Origin: Protopterus annectens
Taxonomy: Eukaryota > Chordata > Ceratodontiformes > Protopteridae
Direction of reading: 5' to 3'
DNA: 64,000 nucleotides
Assembly (NCBI RefSeq): GCF_019279795.1
Contig: NC_056729.1
Location: 1,867,565,439-1,867,629,438, forward strand
Shown piece by piece: positions 1 through 9,277 of this stretch. Each line of letters begins with the position of its first letter. Position 1 is the stretch's first letter. The translations under genes and the position numbers were made by a program. The notes beneath the pieces were generated by a model that saw only the letters and a program-made list of their open reading frames with translations, searched no databases and was not told where the DNA came from.

Positions 1-1974
1 GGTAAAGCTCTGAAATGTTTTAGTTTACTCCTTAAATAGAAATTTTAGTTCCTAGCTCCACCCCCTCTGTTAACAAGTGATTAACCTTAAGTGACCTCTT
101 CTGTCTTATGAATGAGTCCTTAATTAATCAGTTCTAAATTCTGCCTGACTCAGAACAGAGAGAGCTGTGGTCTCTTTTGAAGTTTTAATATGCTGTTAGA
201 ACAGAATGCAAGCAAAACACAAGATAAAGAAAACAAACTACAGTATTCAAAATATAGAAAGGCAATACAGAAATACAAAAATAACAGCAAACTAACCTTT
301 CCTTCACAGCAAAGTGTAGCAGAGTCTGGATGAGCCTTTCTGGTAAAGCTCTGAAATGTTTTAGTTTACTCCTTAAATAGAAATTTTAGTTCCTAGCTCC
401 ACCCCTCTGTTAACAAGTGATTAACCTTAAGTGACCTCTTCTGTCTTATGAATGAGTCCTTAATTAATCAGTTCTAAATTCTGCCTGACTCAGAACAGAG
501 AGCTGTGGTCTCTTTTGAAGTTTTAATATGCTGTTAGAACAGAATGCAAGCAAAACACAAGATAAAGAAAACAAACTACAGTATTCAAAATATAGAAAGG
601 CAATACAGAAATACAAAAATAACAGCAAACTAACCTTTCCTTCACAGCAAAGTGTAGCAGAGTCTGGATGAGCCTTTCTGGTAAAGCTCTGAAATGTTTT
701 AGTTTACTCCTTAAATAGAAATTTTAGTTCCTAGCTCCACCCCTCTGTTAACAAGTGATTAACCTTAAGTGACCTCTTCTGTCTTATGAATGAGTCCTTA
801 ATTAATCAGTTCTAAATTCTGCCTGACTCAGAACAGAGAGAGCTGTGGTCTCTTTTGAAGTTTTAATATGCTGTTAGAACAGAATGCAAGCAAAACACAA
901 GATAAAGAAAACAAACTACAGTATTCAAAATATAGAAAGGCAATACAGAAATACAAAAATAACAGCAAACTAACCTTTCCTTCACAGCAAAGTGTAGCAG
1001 AGTCTGGATGAGCCTTTCTGGTAAAGCTCTGAAATGTTTTAGTTTACTCCTTAAATAGAAATTTTAGTTCCTAGCTCCACCCCTCTGTTAACAAGTGATT
1101 AACCTTAAGTGACCTATTCTGTCTTATGAATGAGTCCTTAATTAATCAGTTCTAAATTCTGCCTGACTCAGAACAGAGAGAGCTGTGGTCTCTTTTGAAG
1201 TTTTAATATGCTGTTAGAACAGAATGCAAGCAAAACACAAGATAAAGAAAACAAACTACAGTATTCAAAATATAGAAAGGCAATACAGAAATACAAAAAT
1301 AACAGCAAACTAACCTTTCCTTCACAGCAAAGTGTAGCAGAGTCTGGATGAGCCTTTCTGGTAAAGCTCTGAAATGTTTTAGTTTACTCCTTAAATAGAA
1401 ATTTTAGTTCCTAGCTCCACCCCATCTGTTAACAAGTGATTAACCTTAAGTGACCTCTTCTGTCTTATGAATGAGTCCTTAATTAATCAGTTCTAAATTC
1501 TGCCTGACTCAGAACAGAGAGAGCTGTGGTCTCTTTTGAAGTTTTAATATGCTGTTAGAACAGAATGCAAGCAAAACACAAGATAAAGAAAACAAACTAC
1601 AGTATTCAAAATATAGAAAGGCAATACAGAAATACAAAAAATTACAGCAAACTAACCTTTCCTTCACAGCAAAGTGTAGCAGAGTCTGGATGAGCCTTTC
1701 TGGTAAAGCTCTGAAATGTTTTAGTTTACTCCTTAAATAGAAATTTTAGTTCCTAGCTCCACCCCCTCTGTTAACAAGTGATTAACCTTAAGTGACCTCT
1801 TCTGTCTTATGAATGAGTCCTTAATTAATCAGTTCTAAATTCTGCCTGACTCAGAACAGAGAGAGCTGTGGTCTCTTTTGAAGTTTTAATATGCTGTTAG
1901 AACAGAATGCAAGCAAAACACAAGATAAAGAAAACAAACTACAGTATTCAAAATATAGAAAGGCAATACAGAAA
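1..1974. repeat. 340-bp tandem repeat array, about 5.8 copies
   Basis: Units begin at about 1, 342, 680, 1020, 1360 and 1702, each with the start GGTAAAGCTCTGAAATG, and the period is 338-342 bp. Copies differ by a few substitutions and 1-2 base indels (for example in the C run near 60 and 1420), so the array is young or homogenised. The last unit stops at about 1974, where DIRS copy C begins without spacer. Open frames inside the unit are short and carry no recognisable motif. The array runs off the left edge of the window, so its true length is unknown. Confidence 0.95.
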
Positions 1975-2031
1975 TTGGGATGAGACTTGTTTTTGTGCCT
2001 CTACCCATTCGTTTTTTGGCAGATCTGGCCA

Positions 2032-2241
2032 TCAGTTTGCCTTTGGCAGGGTATGGAAATGGAACTTGTAGCCTTGTGACACTATATTTAGAACCCACTT
2101 GTACTGGGTTATAATGTGCCAATTTTGAGAAAAAAGTGCTAATTTTCCATCTAAGGGTGCTGCCGGGAGATAAGTGTCTGGTGCAGGCAGGGGGAAGTCA
2201 TTGGGACTGTTTCCTGTATGGTTGTGATTTGTCCTCTCCAA
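2032..2241 (-). pseudogene. DIRS RT N-terminal fragment (copy C)
   Basis: The translation matches the first 60-70 residues of the RT ORF of copy B, with the shared pattern GKLxLFSxNWHI followed by YKFHFHTLPK. This region precedes the polymerase palm, so no catalytic motif is present. The frame is lost soon after and the element ends at 1975. A second frame (1886-2122) is also open and matches the N-terminus of the overlapping recombinase frame of copy B, including the string MGRGTKT. Confidence 0.75.
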
Positions 2242-2332
2242 CTTTGGAGGCAGAAGCCCCCCATTGCTTTGACCTGTATGAACCTTGCACCTGGGATCTG
2301 CCCCTTTGAGGTATGTCTGACACAGGAAAGGA

Positions 2333-2767
2333 CTAATTCTTTGTAGGCCAGTGCCTACTAAACCTAGGTGGCTGCACTTGTAAAAAATCTTTGACAGTTT
2401 GCATAGATTTAGCTTTGTCCTCCATTTTCTTTAACATCTCTTCTGCCTTAACACCAAACAAAGTATCATGCTGTAAAGGTGCATCTAATAATTTAACTTT
2501 GACATGATCAGGCAGATTTTGTTCCTTTAACCAAGCATGCCTCCTAATTACAGAACCCGTAACTGTGGCCCTGCAGGAGGCCTCCAAAGAATCAAAACCA
2601 CACTGCAATGTATGCTTTCCAACTTGTTCAGCTGCATGCAATAAATCCTGCATTTCCTTGTTTTCTGCACATTCAGAGTTTAACAACATTTTCTGTTTAA
2701 GCAATGCCATGACATGTTGCTGATATTTGAGCACATGAAACCGACAGTTCAAGGCCCTTATAGGCAA
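2333..2767 (-). pseudogene. DIRS gag C-terminal fragment (copy C)
   Basis: The 144 residues are close to 12494-13111 of copy B and to part of 29339-30364 of copy D. Shared strings are RALNCxFHxLKYQQ, GSVIRRHxWLKEQ and DKAKSMQTVKDFLQVQPPR. This is the helical capsid-like half of DIRS gag. A premature stop follows PTKN, but the old reading frame can be followed to a stop at CAATGA, the same gag stop as in copy B. The N-terminal half lies beyond the nested copies, at 14588-15783. Confidence 0.8.
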
Positions 2768-2786
2768 GGTAGCAGATGTGTAAAAA

Positions 2787-2976
2787 TAGAAGTTATGTTC
2801 TTACCATAACGTTCCATGTTAGTTGTCTTCTTCTCGCCTTCTTTCTTGCTGGATGGGTTCGGAGACAACCTCGGCTCCGACTCGGCCACTTTAAAAGCTC
2901 GAGAGTTGGTTCCACCGGCTCGAGGCTCCCCTTATATCCCACAATGCTAGGCGGTAATACCTCAGATCTCGTTTGT
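2787..2976 (+). repeat. Left terminus and inverted repeat of DIRS copy A
   Basis: Positions 2787-2815 are a left-only extension containing ACCATAA at 2803-2809. From 2816 (ATGTTAGTTGTC) to about 2976 the sequence is the inverted match of 8864-9024, with a few mismatches and a small indel. The arm includes TCGGCTCCGACTCGGCC and ends near ATCTCGTTTG. Confidence 0.9.
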
Positions 2977-3186
2977 AAGCTAGGCCCAGCCAATAAGAAA
3001 TCCAGAAAAAAACTGGAAAAAGGGAAACCCACCTCTATAAAAGACAGAAGGAAGGTGACCTAACACCTGATGAAGGAATATATACATAGTAAAGTATATA
3101 CATATATACAATAGAGGTGGTAGGAAGAAAGGTCACAATCAAACTCCTCTAGGTCTGTCCAGGCTAGGGGAAGGAGGTGGGGCCTT

Positions 3187-3285
3187 AAGAAGAAAGAAGA
3201 AGACAACTAACATGGAACGTTATGGTAAGAACATAACTTCTATATGTTAAGTTGTCCATCTCGCCTTCATTCTTGCTGGATGGGA
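3187..3285. repeat. Internal complementary region (ICR) of DIRS copy A
   Basis: Positions 3196-3240 are the reverse complement of the left terminus (2787-2831). Positions 3244-3285 are the reverse complement of the right terminus (8983-9024). The two meet at CTTCTATATGTTAAG around 3241. This is the circle-junction copy that DIRS elements carry beside the recombinase gene. It is used in models of DIRS replication to template both ends of a circular DNA. Confidence 0.9.
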
Positions 3286-3315
3286 CCGCGTCCCTAGCAC
3301 TTTGTCCCGGGTGGC

Positions 3316-4128
3316 CTATCGGAACAGACTCTTGAGTACAGTGGAACCAAAGTTAGCTCTATGTCTAGAAGCTAAATCCAACTTATAATGAGAAATGAAA
3401 GTGTGAGGAGTAGCCCATGTAGCTGCTGCACAAATCGTATCAATGGGCAGCCTATCTTGGAAAGCTATAGAAGTAGCCAAAGCTCTAGTAGAATGAGCCT
3501 TAGGTCTGTTAGGCAACTTCTGGTGTCTAATCTCATACACAAGGGAAATCAAGGATGTGAGCCATCTGGAGAGTGATACTTTCGAAACTGGAAGGCCTTT
3601 TCTGCCTTCTGCATAAGAAACAAACAATTGGTCAGTTTTTCTGGTCTGTTTGGTCCTATCCAAATAATACCTCAATTGCCGATGAACATCTAGCCAATGT
3701 AATTTTTGTTCAGACCTGTTAGAATAGTTAGGGAAAAACACTGGAAGGTCAATGTTTTGATTGAGATTAGTCGCAGAGGCTACTTTCGGTAAAAAGGATG
3801 GGTTGGTCCGCAAGGATACCCTATCCTTATGAAACAAAAGATATGGTGATCGACTGCAGAGTGCATGAAGCTCTGAAACCCTTCTAGCCGAAGTAATGGC
3901 TACCAGAAAGAGTGTCTTCCAGGATAGCAATATCATTGAACAGGAAGCTGCAGGTTCAAAGGGGGGAAGAATCAAAGATGTGAGAACTAAATTAAAGTCC
4001 CAAGAAGGAGGAGGATTTCTTATAGGAGGCTTGAGAAGAAAAACTCCCTTCAGGAAAGCTTTGCAAAGCTTGTGAGACATGATGGCAGAATCCGAGATGC
4101 CCACATGAAAGTTAGATATAGCTGCCAA
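3316..4128 (-). pseudogene. DIRS tyrosine recombinase, C-terminal catalytic part (copy A)
   Basis: This would catalyse integration of the circular DIRS DNA. The 270-residue frame contains the family signature in order: SARRVSEL (first catalytic Arg), RVSLRTNPSFLPK, HRQLRYYLDRTK, HSTRA (His-x-x-Arg), then ATWATPHTFISHYKLD with the likely nucleophilic Tyr in HYK. The core-binding half lies upstream at about 4129-4311 but is separated by at least one stop or frameshift (for example the TGA around 4317 on the plus strand lies in disturbed reading). The catalytic residues survive, but the full protein cannot be made from one frame. Confidence 0.85.
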
Positions 4129-4311
4129 TTGAACCTTAAGTGTAGATGGAGACGAACCTGCGTGGAATAGTTCGGCTAAGAAATCAAGAACCGTCTGAAT
4201 GGGAGCAGTGAAAGGATCTATGCCCCTTCCTTGAGTCCAACAGGAGAAGCGTTTCCACTTACTAAGATAAATCTTCCGGGTGGAAGATTTATGGGAAGCT
4301 ATTAAAATATC

Positions 4312-6634
4312 TCAAACTGATTGAGATATTTGAGGAAGCCTGGCTAAGGTTGGAATTGGAGGAACCAAGCAGTGAGGTTCAGAGAGGGGAGGGAGCGATG
4401 CAACTAACCCGACTGATGGATCAAAAGATCTGGAACTAGGTCCAGATGCCAGGGTTGCTCCAACAGAAAATGGTGTAGAAAAAGGGAACCAAACCTGTCG
4501 AGGCCAGTAAGGGGCAATGAGGATCAATGAAGCCTTCTGAGCGATAGCTTTCTGTATCACTTGAGAAATTAGTGGGAAGGGAGGAAATGCATACAGAAGT
4601 CCCCGGGGCCAAACTTGGACGAGAGCATCTCTGCTGGGATGGCCTGGTAGAGGAAAGAGGTGAAATAATCTTTGCACTTGCTGTTTTGGGGAGTAGCGAA
4701 AAGGTCACAGCAAGGCTGGCCCCACTTCAGGAAAATTTTCTCCAAGACTGAATTGTTCAGAGACCACTCGTGAGGCATGAGAATAGCTCTGCTCAATTTG
4801 TCCGCAATGAGATTGGACTTCCCGGGGATGTGCGTTGCTATCAGAAACCGCTGAGAAGAAATCACCCATTGCCACAGTCTGAGAGCTTCTCGACATAGGG
4901 GGTAGGATCTGGTTCCGCCTTGTTTGTTGATATACCACACTACGGACATATTGTCCGTCTGAATTGCTATCGTTCCCAAAGGAAGAGAGTCTTGAAGGGC
5001 TTGCAACGCTAAAAGCACTGCTCTCATCTCTAGAACATTTATATGCAAGTGGCGTTCGTCTGGTTGCCATATGCCCTGGACTGTCCTGCCCTGACAATGC
5101 CCCCCCCCACCCGATCAGGGAGGCGTCCGTTGTCAGAGTAGCAACCGGAGGGGGAGGGACAAATGGTCTTCCTAGGAAGAGCTGGGGGGAAGAAACCCAC
5201 CAAAGAAGATGATTCCTGCATGCTTGCGTTATCACAATGGTGTGGGACATCGGAAGTTGTTGGTATGACCATTGTGTGAAGAGCATCCATTGTAAGATTC
5301 TCATGTGAAACCTGGCCAATAGAAGTAGGGGGATAGCAGCTGCCATAATCCCCAGTACTTTTAGGACTAATCTGACTTTGATTCTGTTGCTGTGGAAAAG
5401 AAGAGAGACTAGTTTGTGTATGTCTGCTATCCTTTGGTCTGTGAGTCTCGCAGACATGTTGACTGTGTCTAAATTTGCGCCTATGAAGGTAATAGCACGA
5501 CAAGGCAACAAAACAGACTTTTCGCAATTTATTGAGATACCTAGCTGTCAAAAAATGCGAAAAGTGTAGTCTCTGGCAAGTAGTAGAAGATGCTTGGTGG
5601 GAGCTGTAAGGAGCCAGTCGTCTAAGTATGGAAACACCTGGAATCCTTGACATCTCAAGTGAGAGGCCACCACTGCCATGCATTTGGTAAACACCCGGGG
5701 GGCTGTGATGAGTCCAAAGGGCAGGGCTCTGAATTGAAAGTGACTGGTTCCCAGCCTGAAGCGGAGGAATCTCCTGGAGCATCCGTTCATTTTATATGAT
5801 AGTACGCATCCTGGAGGTCTATAGAGCACATCCAGTTTTCCTTTCCCAATAGGGGTAGGATGGATTGCAACGTGACCATCCGAAATCTTGTTTTCTTGAC
5901 AGACTTGTTCAAGATGCTGAGATCCAAAATGGGCCTCCAGTCCCGTTTTCTTGAACCAAAAAGAATTTGGAGTAGATTCCGGATCCTTGCTGGTCTGCTG
6001 GCACTGGCTGAATGGCTCTTTTTGCAAGCAACTTTGATATTTCTAACGCTGCTTGATCCCTTTGAGCGGGTGGAACATCTGGAAGGGATTTTTTTGATTG
6101 ATTTGGAATGCGAAAGAACAGGATGGAATAGCCTTCGGAAATGATGGACTGTACCCACTTGTCTTGAGTTAGAGATCGCCAGGCTTCTGGGTACAGTGAT
6201 AATCTTCCCCCGACTGCCTCCGAAGGTGGACAGTTGGGCAACACCTCAGGGATGCTGGAAGGGCTTATCGGAAAAGGTTTCTCGATTGCCCTGGTTTTGC
6301 GGGCCCCCCCCCTGCCTCTAGGGCGATGTCTGCCATTATTGTTCCCCCCTCTGCCTCTAGAGGGAAACCGACTCTGTGCGTCCGGCAAAGCCCCTTGGGA
6401 TTGCTTGCGGAACCACATTTTTCCACTTTTCTGGCCTTTGGGGTAAGGCTTAGAAGGAGTAGAAAAACGGACTCCGACGGCAGAAAGAGTTTTGCCATCC
6501 GTCTCGCACCTTGTCAATGTTTCTTTCACTTGAGGACCAAAAAGGGACGATCCATCAAACGGGGAATTAGTGAAAGACGTCTTAAAAGGGTCCGCAAAAT
6601 TGCATAGCCGCATCCAGGCATGCCGTAAGGCCAC
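4312..6634 (-). pseudogene. DIRS reverse transcriptase / RNase H (copy A), multiply frameshifted
   Basis: The coding signal hops between open segments 6634-5909, 6158-5787, 6027-5548, 5511-4705, 5048-4569 and 4677-4312, which implies at least five frame breaks. Motifs in order: RPILDLSILN, ALPFGL, YLDD (the polymerase active site, in QVFPYLDDWLL), LTTDASLIGWG (start of RNase H), TDNMSVVWYINKQGG, and HIPGKSNLIADKLSR. The DIRS-specific tail LIAPYWPRQVWFP follows. No methyltransferase domain was seen. The gene is dead as it stands. An alternative frame at 5782-5039 is also open and corresponds to the overlapping recombinase frame of copy B. Confidence 0.85.
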
Positions 6635-6662
6635 ACCTGTCCCTGCGGCTCTGCTCGCTCCA

Positions 6663-7088
6663 TCAGCCGCATATGAAAGGAGGCATGGAGGAGTTAGCTA
6701 TAGAATTTAGGGTAGCCAGCTGAGCGTTCATCTTGTCCTGAAAACCCGCAGCTGTAGGATCCTTTAACATCTCACTCGCTTCCTTGATCAAGTCTCTTTG
6801 AAGATGAGTGAAATGACAGAGGTAGTTCAGCGAACGCATTGAAAAGGTCGCTGACGAAAACATCCGCTTCCCGTACCTGTCCATAGACCTAGATTCCTTG
6901 TTAGGGGGATGGACAGGCACTGAAGGATCAGCTAATTCCTTCTTAGTGGCAGCAGCTACCACCATAGCATCCACAGAAACTCCCTTAGTCAAAAATTGTT
7001 TGTCTGTTGGTGCTGTAATAAACTTTGAAGGTCTCCTGGGGGTGGGGTCCACAGAGTCAGGAGCCATCCAAGCCTTTTTAGCTACCAC
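6663..7088 (-). CDS. DIRS gag, central part (copy A)
   Basis: The 141 residues contain the conserved gag block SRSMDRYGKRMFSSATFSMRSLNY, which equals DRIGKKVYTSSTLAFRA in copy H and the same block in B and D. It overlaps the C-terminus of the 8515-7082 frame by a few bases in a different frame and ends at a stop just before the next gag segment at 6634. Gag of copy A is therefore split by two frame changes, although its first part is long and open. Confidence 0.7.
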   Translation of the reverse strand: MVAKKAWMAPDSVDPTPRRPSKFITAPTDKQFLTKGVSVDAMVVAAATKKELADPSVPVHPPNKESRSMDRYGKRMFSSATFSMRSLNYLCHFTHLQRDLIKEASEMLKDPTAAGFQDKMNAQLATLNSIANSSMPPFICG

Positions 7089-8515
7089 CTGTATAAGTGG
7101 GTCAAAGGGGGGGACACCCAGGAGGTGGAAGGGCGAGAGCCGAACGCCTCAAGATACACAGATTCATCCTCCGAAGGGTTAAGGGCTGGCCAATTTCCCC
7201 TCTGTTTCAAGATCTCCAGGATGTCTGCAAAGGAGACATCTTCAGAAGGGGAACGGGGGGGACCCTCAGAATCCTCTAAATCCGTGTCAGAGGTGACAGA
7301 CTCAGGTGAGTCTATGTGCTTCCTCTTGCACTTTCTCTTCCTAGGGGGCTCCCCTGCCAATTCAGGAGAGGCCTCGGAAGAGGATGAGATCCCCACAGGG
7401 GATTCTTGAGGAGCTGGCTCTCTGCGGTCCGGGATGAGGGAATGAGTAGACATTACCTGAGGCACCGAAGATGGAGGGACGGACGGAGCCGACTGTGGAG
7501 TTGAACCGGGTTCCAACACACTCCGCATGACCTCGAAGGCACCCCTGTCAGGCAGAGCCAGAGGTCTCCGCTCCGAAAAGCTGAAAACCTCCCTCGGCAC
7601 CGACAGTGATGGCTCCGAAGCCGATGTCGGAGCCGAACTCACCAGCGCCGAAGCACCGAGAGGGAGAGCAGGGTCGGACAAGGGTCCGATGCCACTCACC
7701 CCCTCGGAGCCGATGAGGGAAGTCCGGCGCCGAGATTCTTCCAAGGAAGAAATCGGAGCCGACGGCGCCGAAGACAATTGCATCGGCTCCGACGCTACCA
7801 CAGACTCGGGTCCGAAACGCCCCGGCTCCGAGCTCAAAGGAGTCGGAGGAGGAACATTTTGAGGAATAGGATTAAGCATCGACTGATGAGTCGGGCTCTG
7901 AAGCATTTGGGCCAGTGCCTCGGACTTAAGAAGTCGACTCACTACCCTCTGAAGGTCATGGTCAGACAGTCTCGATGACCTAGAGGAGTGAGATCTATGG
8001 CTCCGTTCAGACAGCAAGGGAGATGCTGGAGCCAAATGAACGAAGCCAAGGGATGGTGACCTAGACCTCTTCCTAGATGTCGGTTCCGATAGCCTTATCG
8101 GAACCGACTCAGAGATTTCTAATACCTCGGCTCCAGCCGGAGCCGATGGAACCACAGAAATAATGGCTCGAGTCTCATCGGCTCCAGCCGGAGCCGATGT
8201 AGAAGCAGGCTTCAACGCCTTAGGTGTCGACTCAGCTGCTGGAGTCAAAGCCTTGGAAGCCTTAGAGGGTTTGCCCAAAGAAACAGTCGGGGAACCCTCA
8301 GGTTTAAGCAAACCCCGTAAGATAAGCTTATTTTTTCTTTCCTGCAGGACTCTAGGGCTGAAGCCATGGCATACAGCACAAGAGTCCTGCAGGTGTAAAG
8401 GTCCCAGGCAGTAGACACAAGAAGTGTGACCGTCTGTCAGAGACATTTTCTGACAGCACGAGTCACACTTCTTGAAGCCTGAGACCTTTGAATCCTTAGA
8501 CATTTTAAGGAACAA
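7082..8515 (-). CDS. DIRS gag-like protein, N-terminal part (copy A, 477 codons)
   Basis: This putative nucleocapsid or structural protein carries a Cys/His cluster near its N-terminus: C17-x2-C20, H30, C33-x2-C36, H41, C46-x2-C49. The same layout occurs in gag of B, C, D, G and H. The middle is long, Ser/Pro-rich and probably disordered. A basic stretch (PPRKRKCKRKHID) precedes an acidic region near the C-terminus. The sister copies start MSDK or MSEK, so the real start is probably the fifth codon (8503), not 8515. This is the first ORF after the right-hand terminus, so it would be translated first. Confidence 0.8.
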   Translation of the reverse strand: MFLKMSKDSKVSGFKKCDSCCQKMSLTDGHTSCVYCLGPLHLQDSCAVCHGFSPRVLQERKNKLILRGLLKPEGSPTVSLGKPSKASKALTPAAESTPKALKPASTSAPAGADETRAIISVVPSAPAGAEVLEISESVPIRLSEPTSRKRSRSPSLGFVHLAPASPLLSERSHRSHSSRSSRLSDHDLQRVVSRLLKSEALAQMLQSPTHQSMLNPIPQNVPPPTPLSSEPGRFGPESVVASEPMQLSSAPSAPISSLEESRRRTSLIGSEGVSGIGPLSDPALPLGASALVSSAPTSASEPSLSVPREVFSFSERRPLALPDRGAFEVMRSVLEPGSTPQSAPSVPPSSVPQVMSTHSLIPDRREPAPQESPVGISSSSEASPELAGEPPRKRKCKRKHIDSPESVTSDTDLEDSEGPPRSPSEDVSFADILEILKQRGNWPALNPSEDESVYLEAFGSRPSTSWVSPPLTHLYRW

Positions 8516-8863
8516 GAGTAATCACACAAGCACAAACACACCGATTACCTTATATCCTAAATAAAAGTAACTTAAACTAAATAAACTAAATAAATTTAGA
8601 TAGTTTTAAATTTTTATAACAGTCCCTACCAAAAACACATACACTCCAAGGGGGGGGATGGAAGGGCCCGAAGGCCTGAGGGAAGAACAATCAGTTCTTG
8701 TGGTAAAAAAAGGATAAGGAACTAGGTGAAAGGGATAAAAAATACTTTAAAGTAAGGGGATACTGTAGAAAAAACTAATCTAAAAGGGATTTAGTAAACT
8801 TTTTTAAACTGTTTTCTACACTAACCTGAGCCGGTAGAAGTAACACACCTCGATAGCTGTAGC

Positions 8864-9024
8864 GGCAAACGAGATCTGAGGTATTACTGCCTAGCAATGT
8901 GGGGTATAAGGGGAGCCTCGAGCCAGTGGAACCAACTCTCGAGCTTTTAAAGTGGCCGAGTCGGAGCCGAGGTCGGCTCCGAACCCATCCAGCAAGAATG
9001 AAGGCGAGATGGACAACTTAACAT
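8864..9024 (-). repeat. Right terminus and inverted repeat of DIRS copy A
   Basis: Inverted match of 2816-2976. It ends ...GGACAACTTAACAT at 9024, directly abutting copy B at 9025. As the 5' end of the minus-strand unit it should hold the promoter, but no clear TATA box is visible. Confidence 0.9.
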
Positions 9025-9235
9025 GTACAGTTTTGTACCTACCATAAATGTAGATGTTCGAGTGCGCATACAGCTGCAGTCATCACACTTGGGTTCTCTG
9101 CCGTCAGGCGGGTCCTCGGTCGGCCGAATTCCAAAGTCTAGGTCTGGCGTCGGTTGTCGTCACTTCTTCCCTGACGTCAGTGCAGCAGGGGTATAAAAGA
9201 GGCAGCCGACGCCATTTTCTTCAGTTTTTCTTGCC
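9025..9235 (+). repeat. Left terminus and inverted repeat of DIRS copy B
   Basis: Left-only extension 9025-9053 begins GTACAGTTTTGTACC and contains ACCATAA at 9041-9047. From ATGTTC at 9054 to about 9235 it is the inverted match of 14385-14587, including CTGCAGTCATCACACTTGG and the CRE/TATA pair described separately. Confidence 0.9.
9172..9199 (+). promoter_or_regulatory. CRE-like site plus TATA box in left inverted repeat (copy B)
   Basis: The palindrome TGACGTCA (9172-9179) lies 12 bp before TATAAAAG (9192-9199). Because the termini are inverted copies, the same pair occurs in the right terminus facing the genes. This left copy faces inward on the plus strand and could drive antisense transcription across the recombinase region. 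Function is inferred from sequence only. Confidence 0.5.
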
Positions 9236-9277
9236 CCAGATGTCAGGTGCCCCCATAAAGGAAGGCAATACATGATG

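Larger units (their letters stand above)
1975..2786 (-). mobile_element. DIRS copy C, downstream (gag/RT) part
   Basis: This minus-strand segment aligns by eye with 12283-13090 of copy B: the end of gag followed by the start of the RT region. It is cut at 1974/1975 by the 340-bp tandem repeat, so RT, RNase H, recombinase and the left terminus are missing. On the right it stops at a point in gag that resumes at 14588. The other half of the same copy therefore lies on the far side of copies A and B. Confidence 0.85.
2787..9024 (-). mobile_element. DIRS retrotransposon copy A, inserted into copy C
   Basis: Full-length copy read on the minus strand: right terminus, gag (8515-6663), RT/RNase H (6634-4312), tyrosine recombinase (about 4311-3316), ICR (3187-3285), left terminus. 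The ends were fixed from the ICR, which carries both ends joined; I allow 2 bp of error. No direct target duplication is visible, as expected for a recombinase-based mover. Gag is intact but RT is broken several times. The copy is GC- and CpG-rich compared with its surroundings, which suggests a fairly recent insertion. It belongs to a different family from B and D. Confidence 0.92.

Noticed and set aside
1549-1740. 63-codon frame in the 340-bp repeat
   Set aside because: Present only in the one unit with an extra base; the other units interrupt it.
7097-8414. Several plus-strand frames of 60-111 codons opposite gag of copy A
   Set aside because: Shadows of the GC-rich gag ORF on the opposite strand, without independent motifs.
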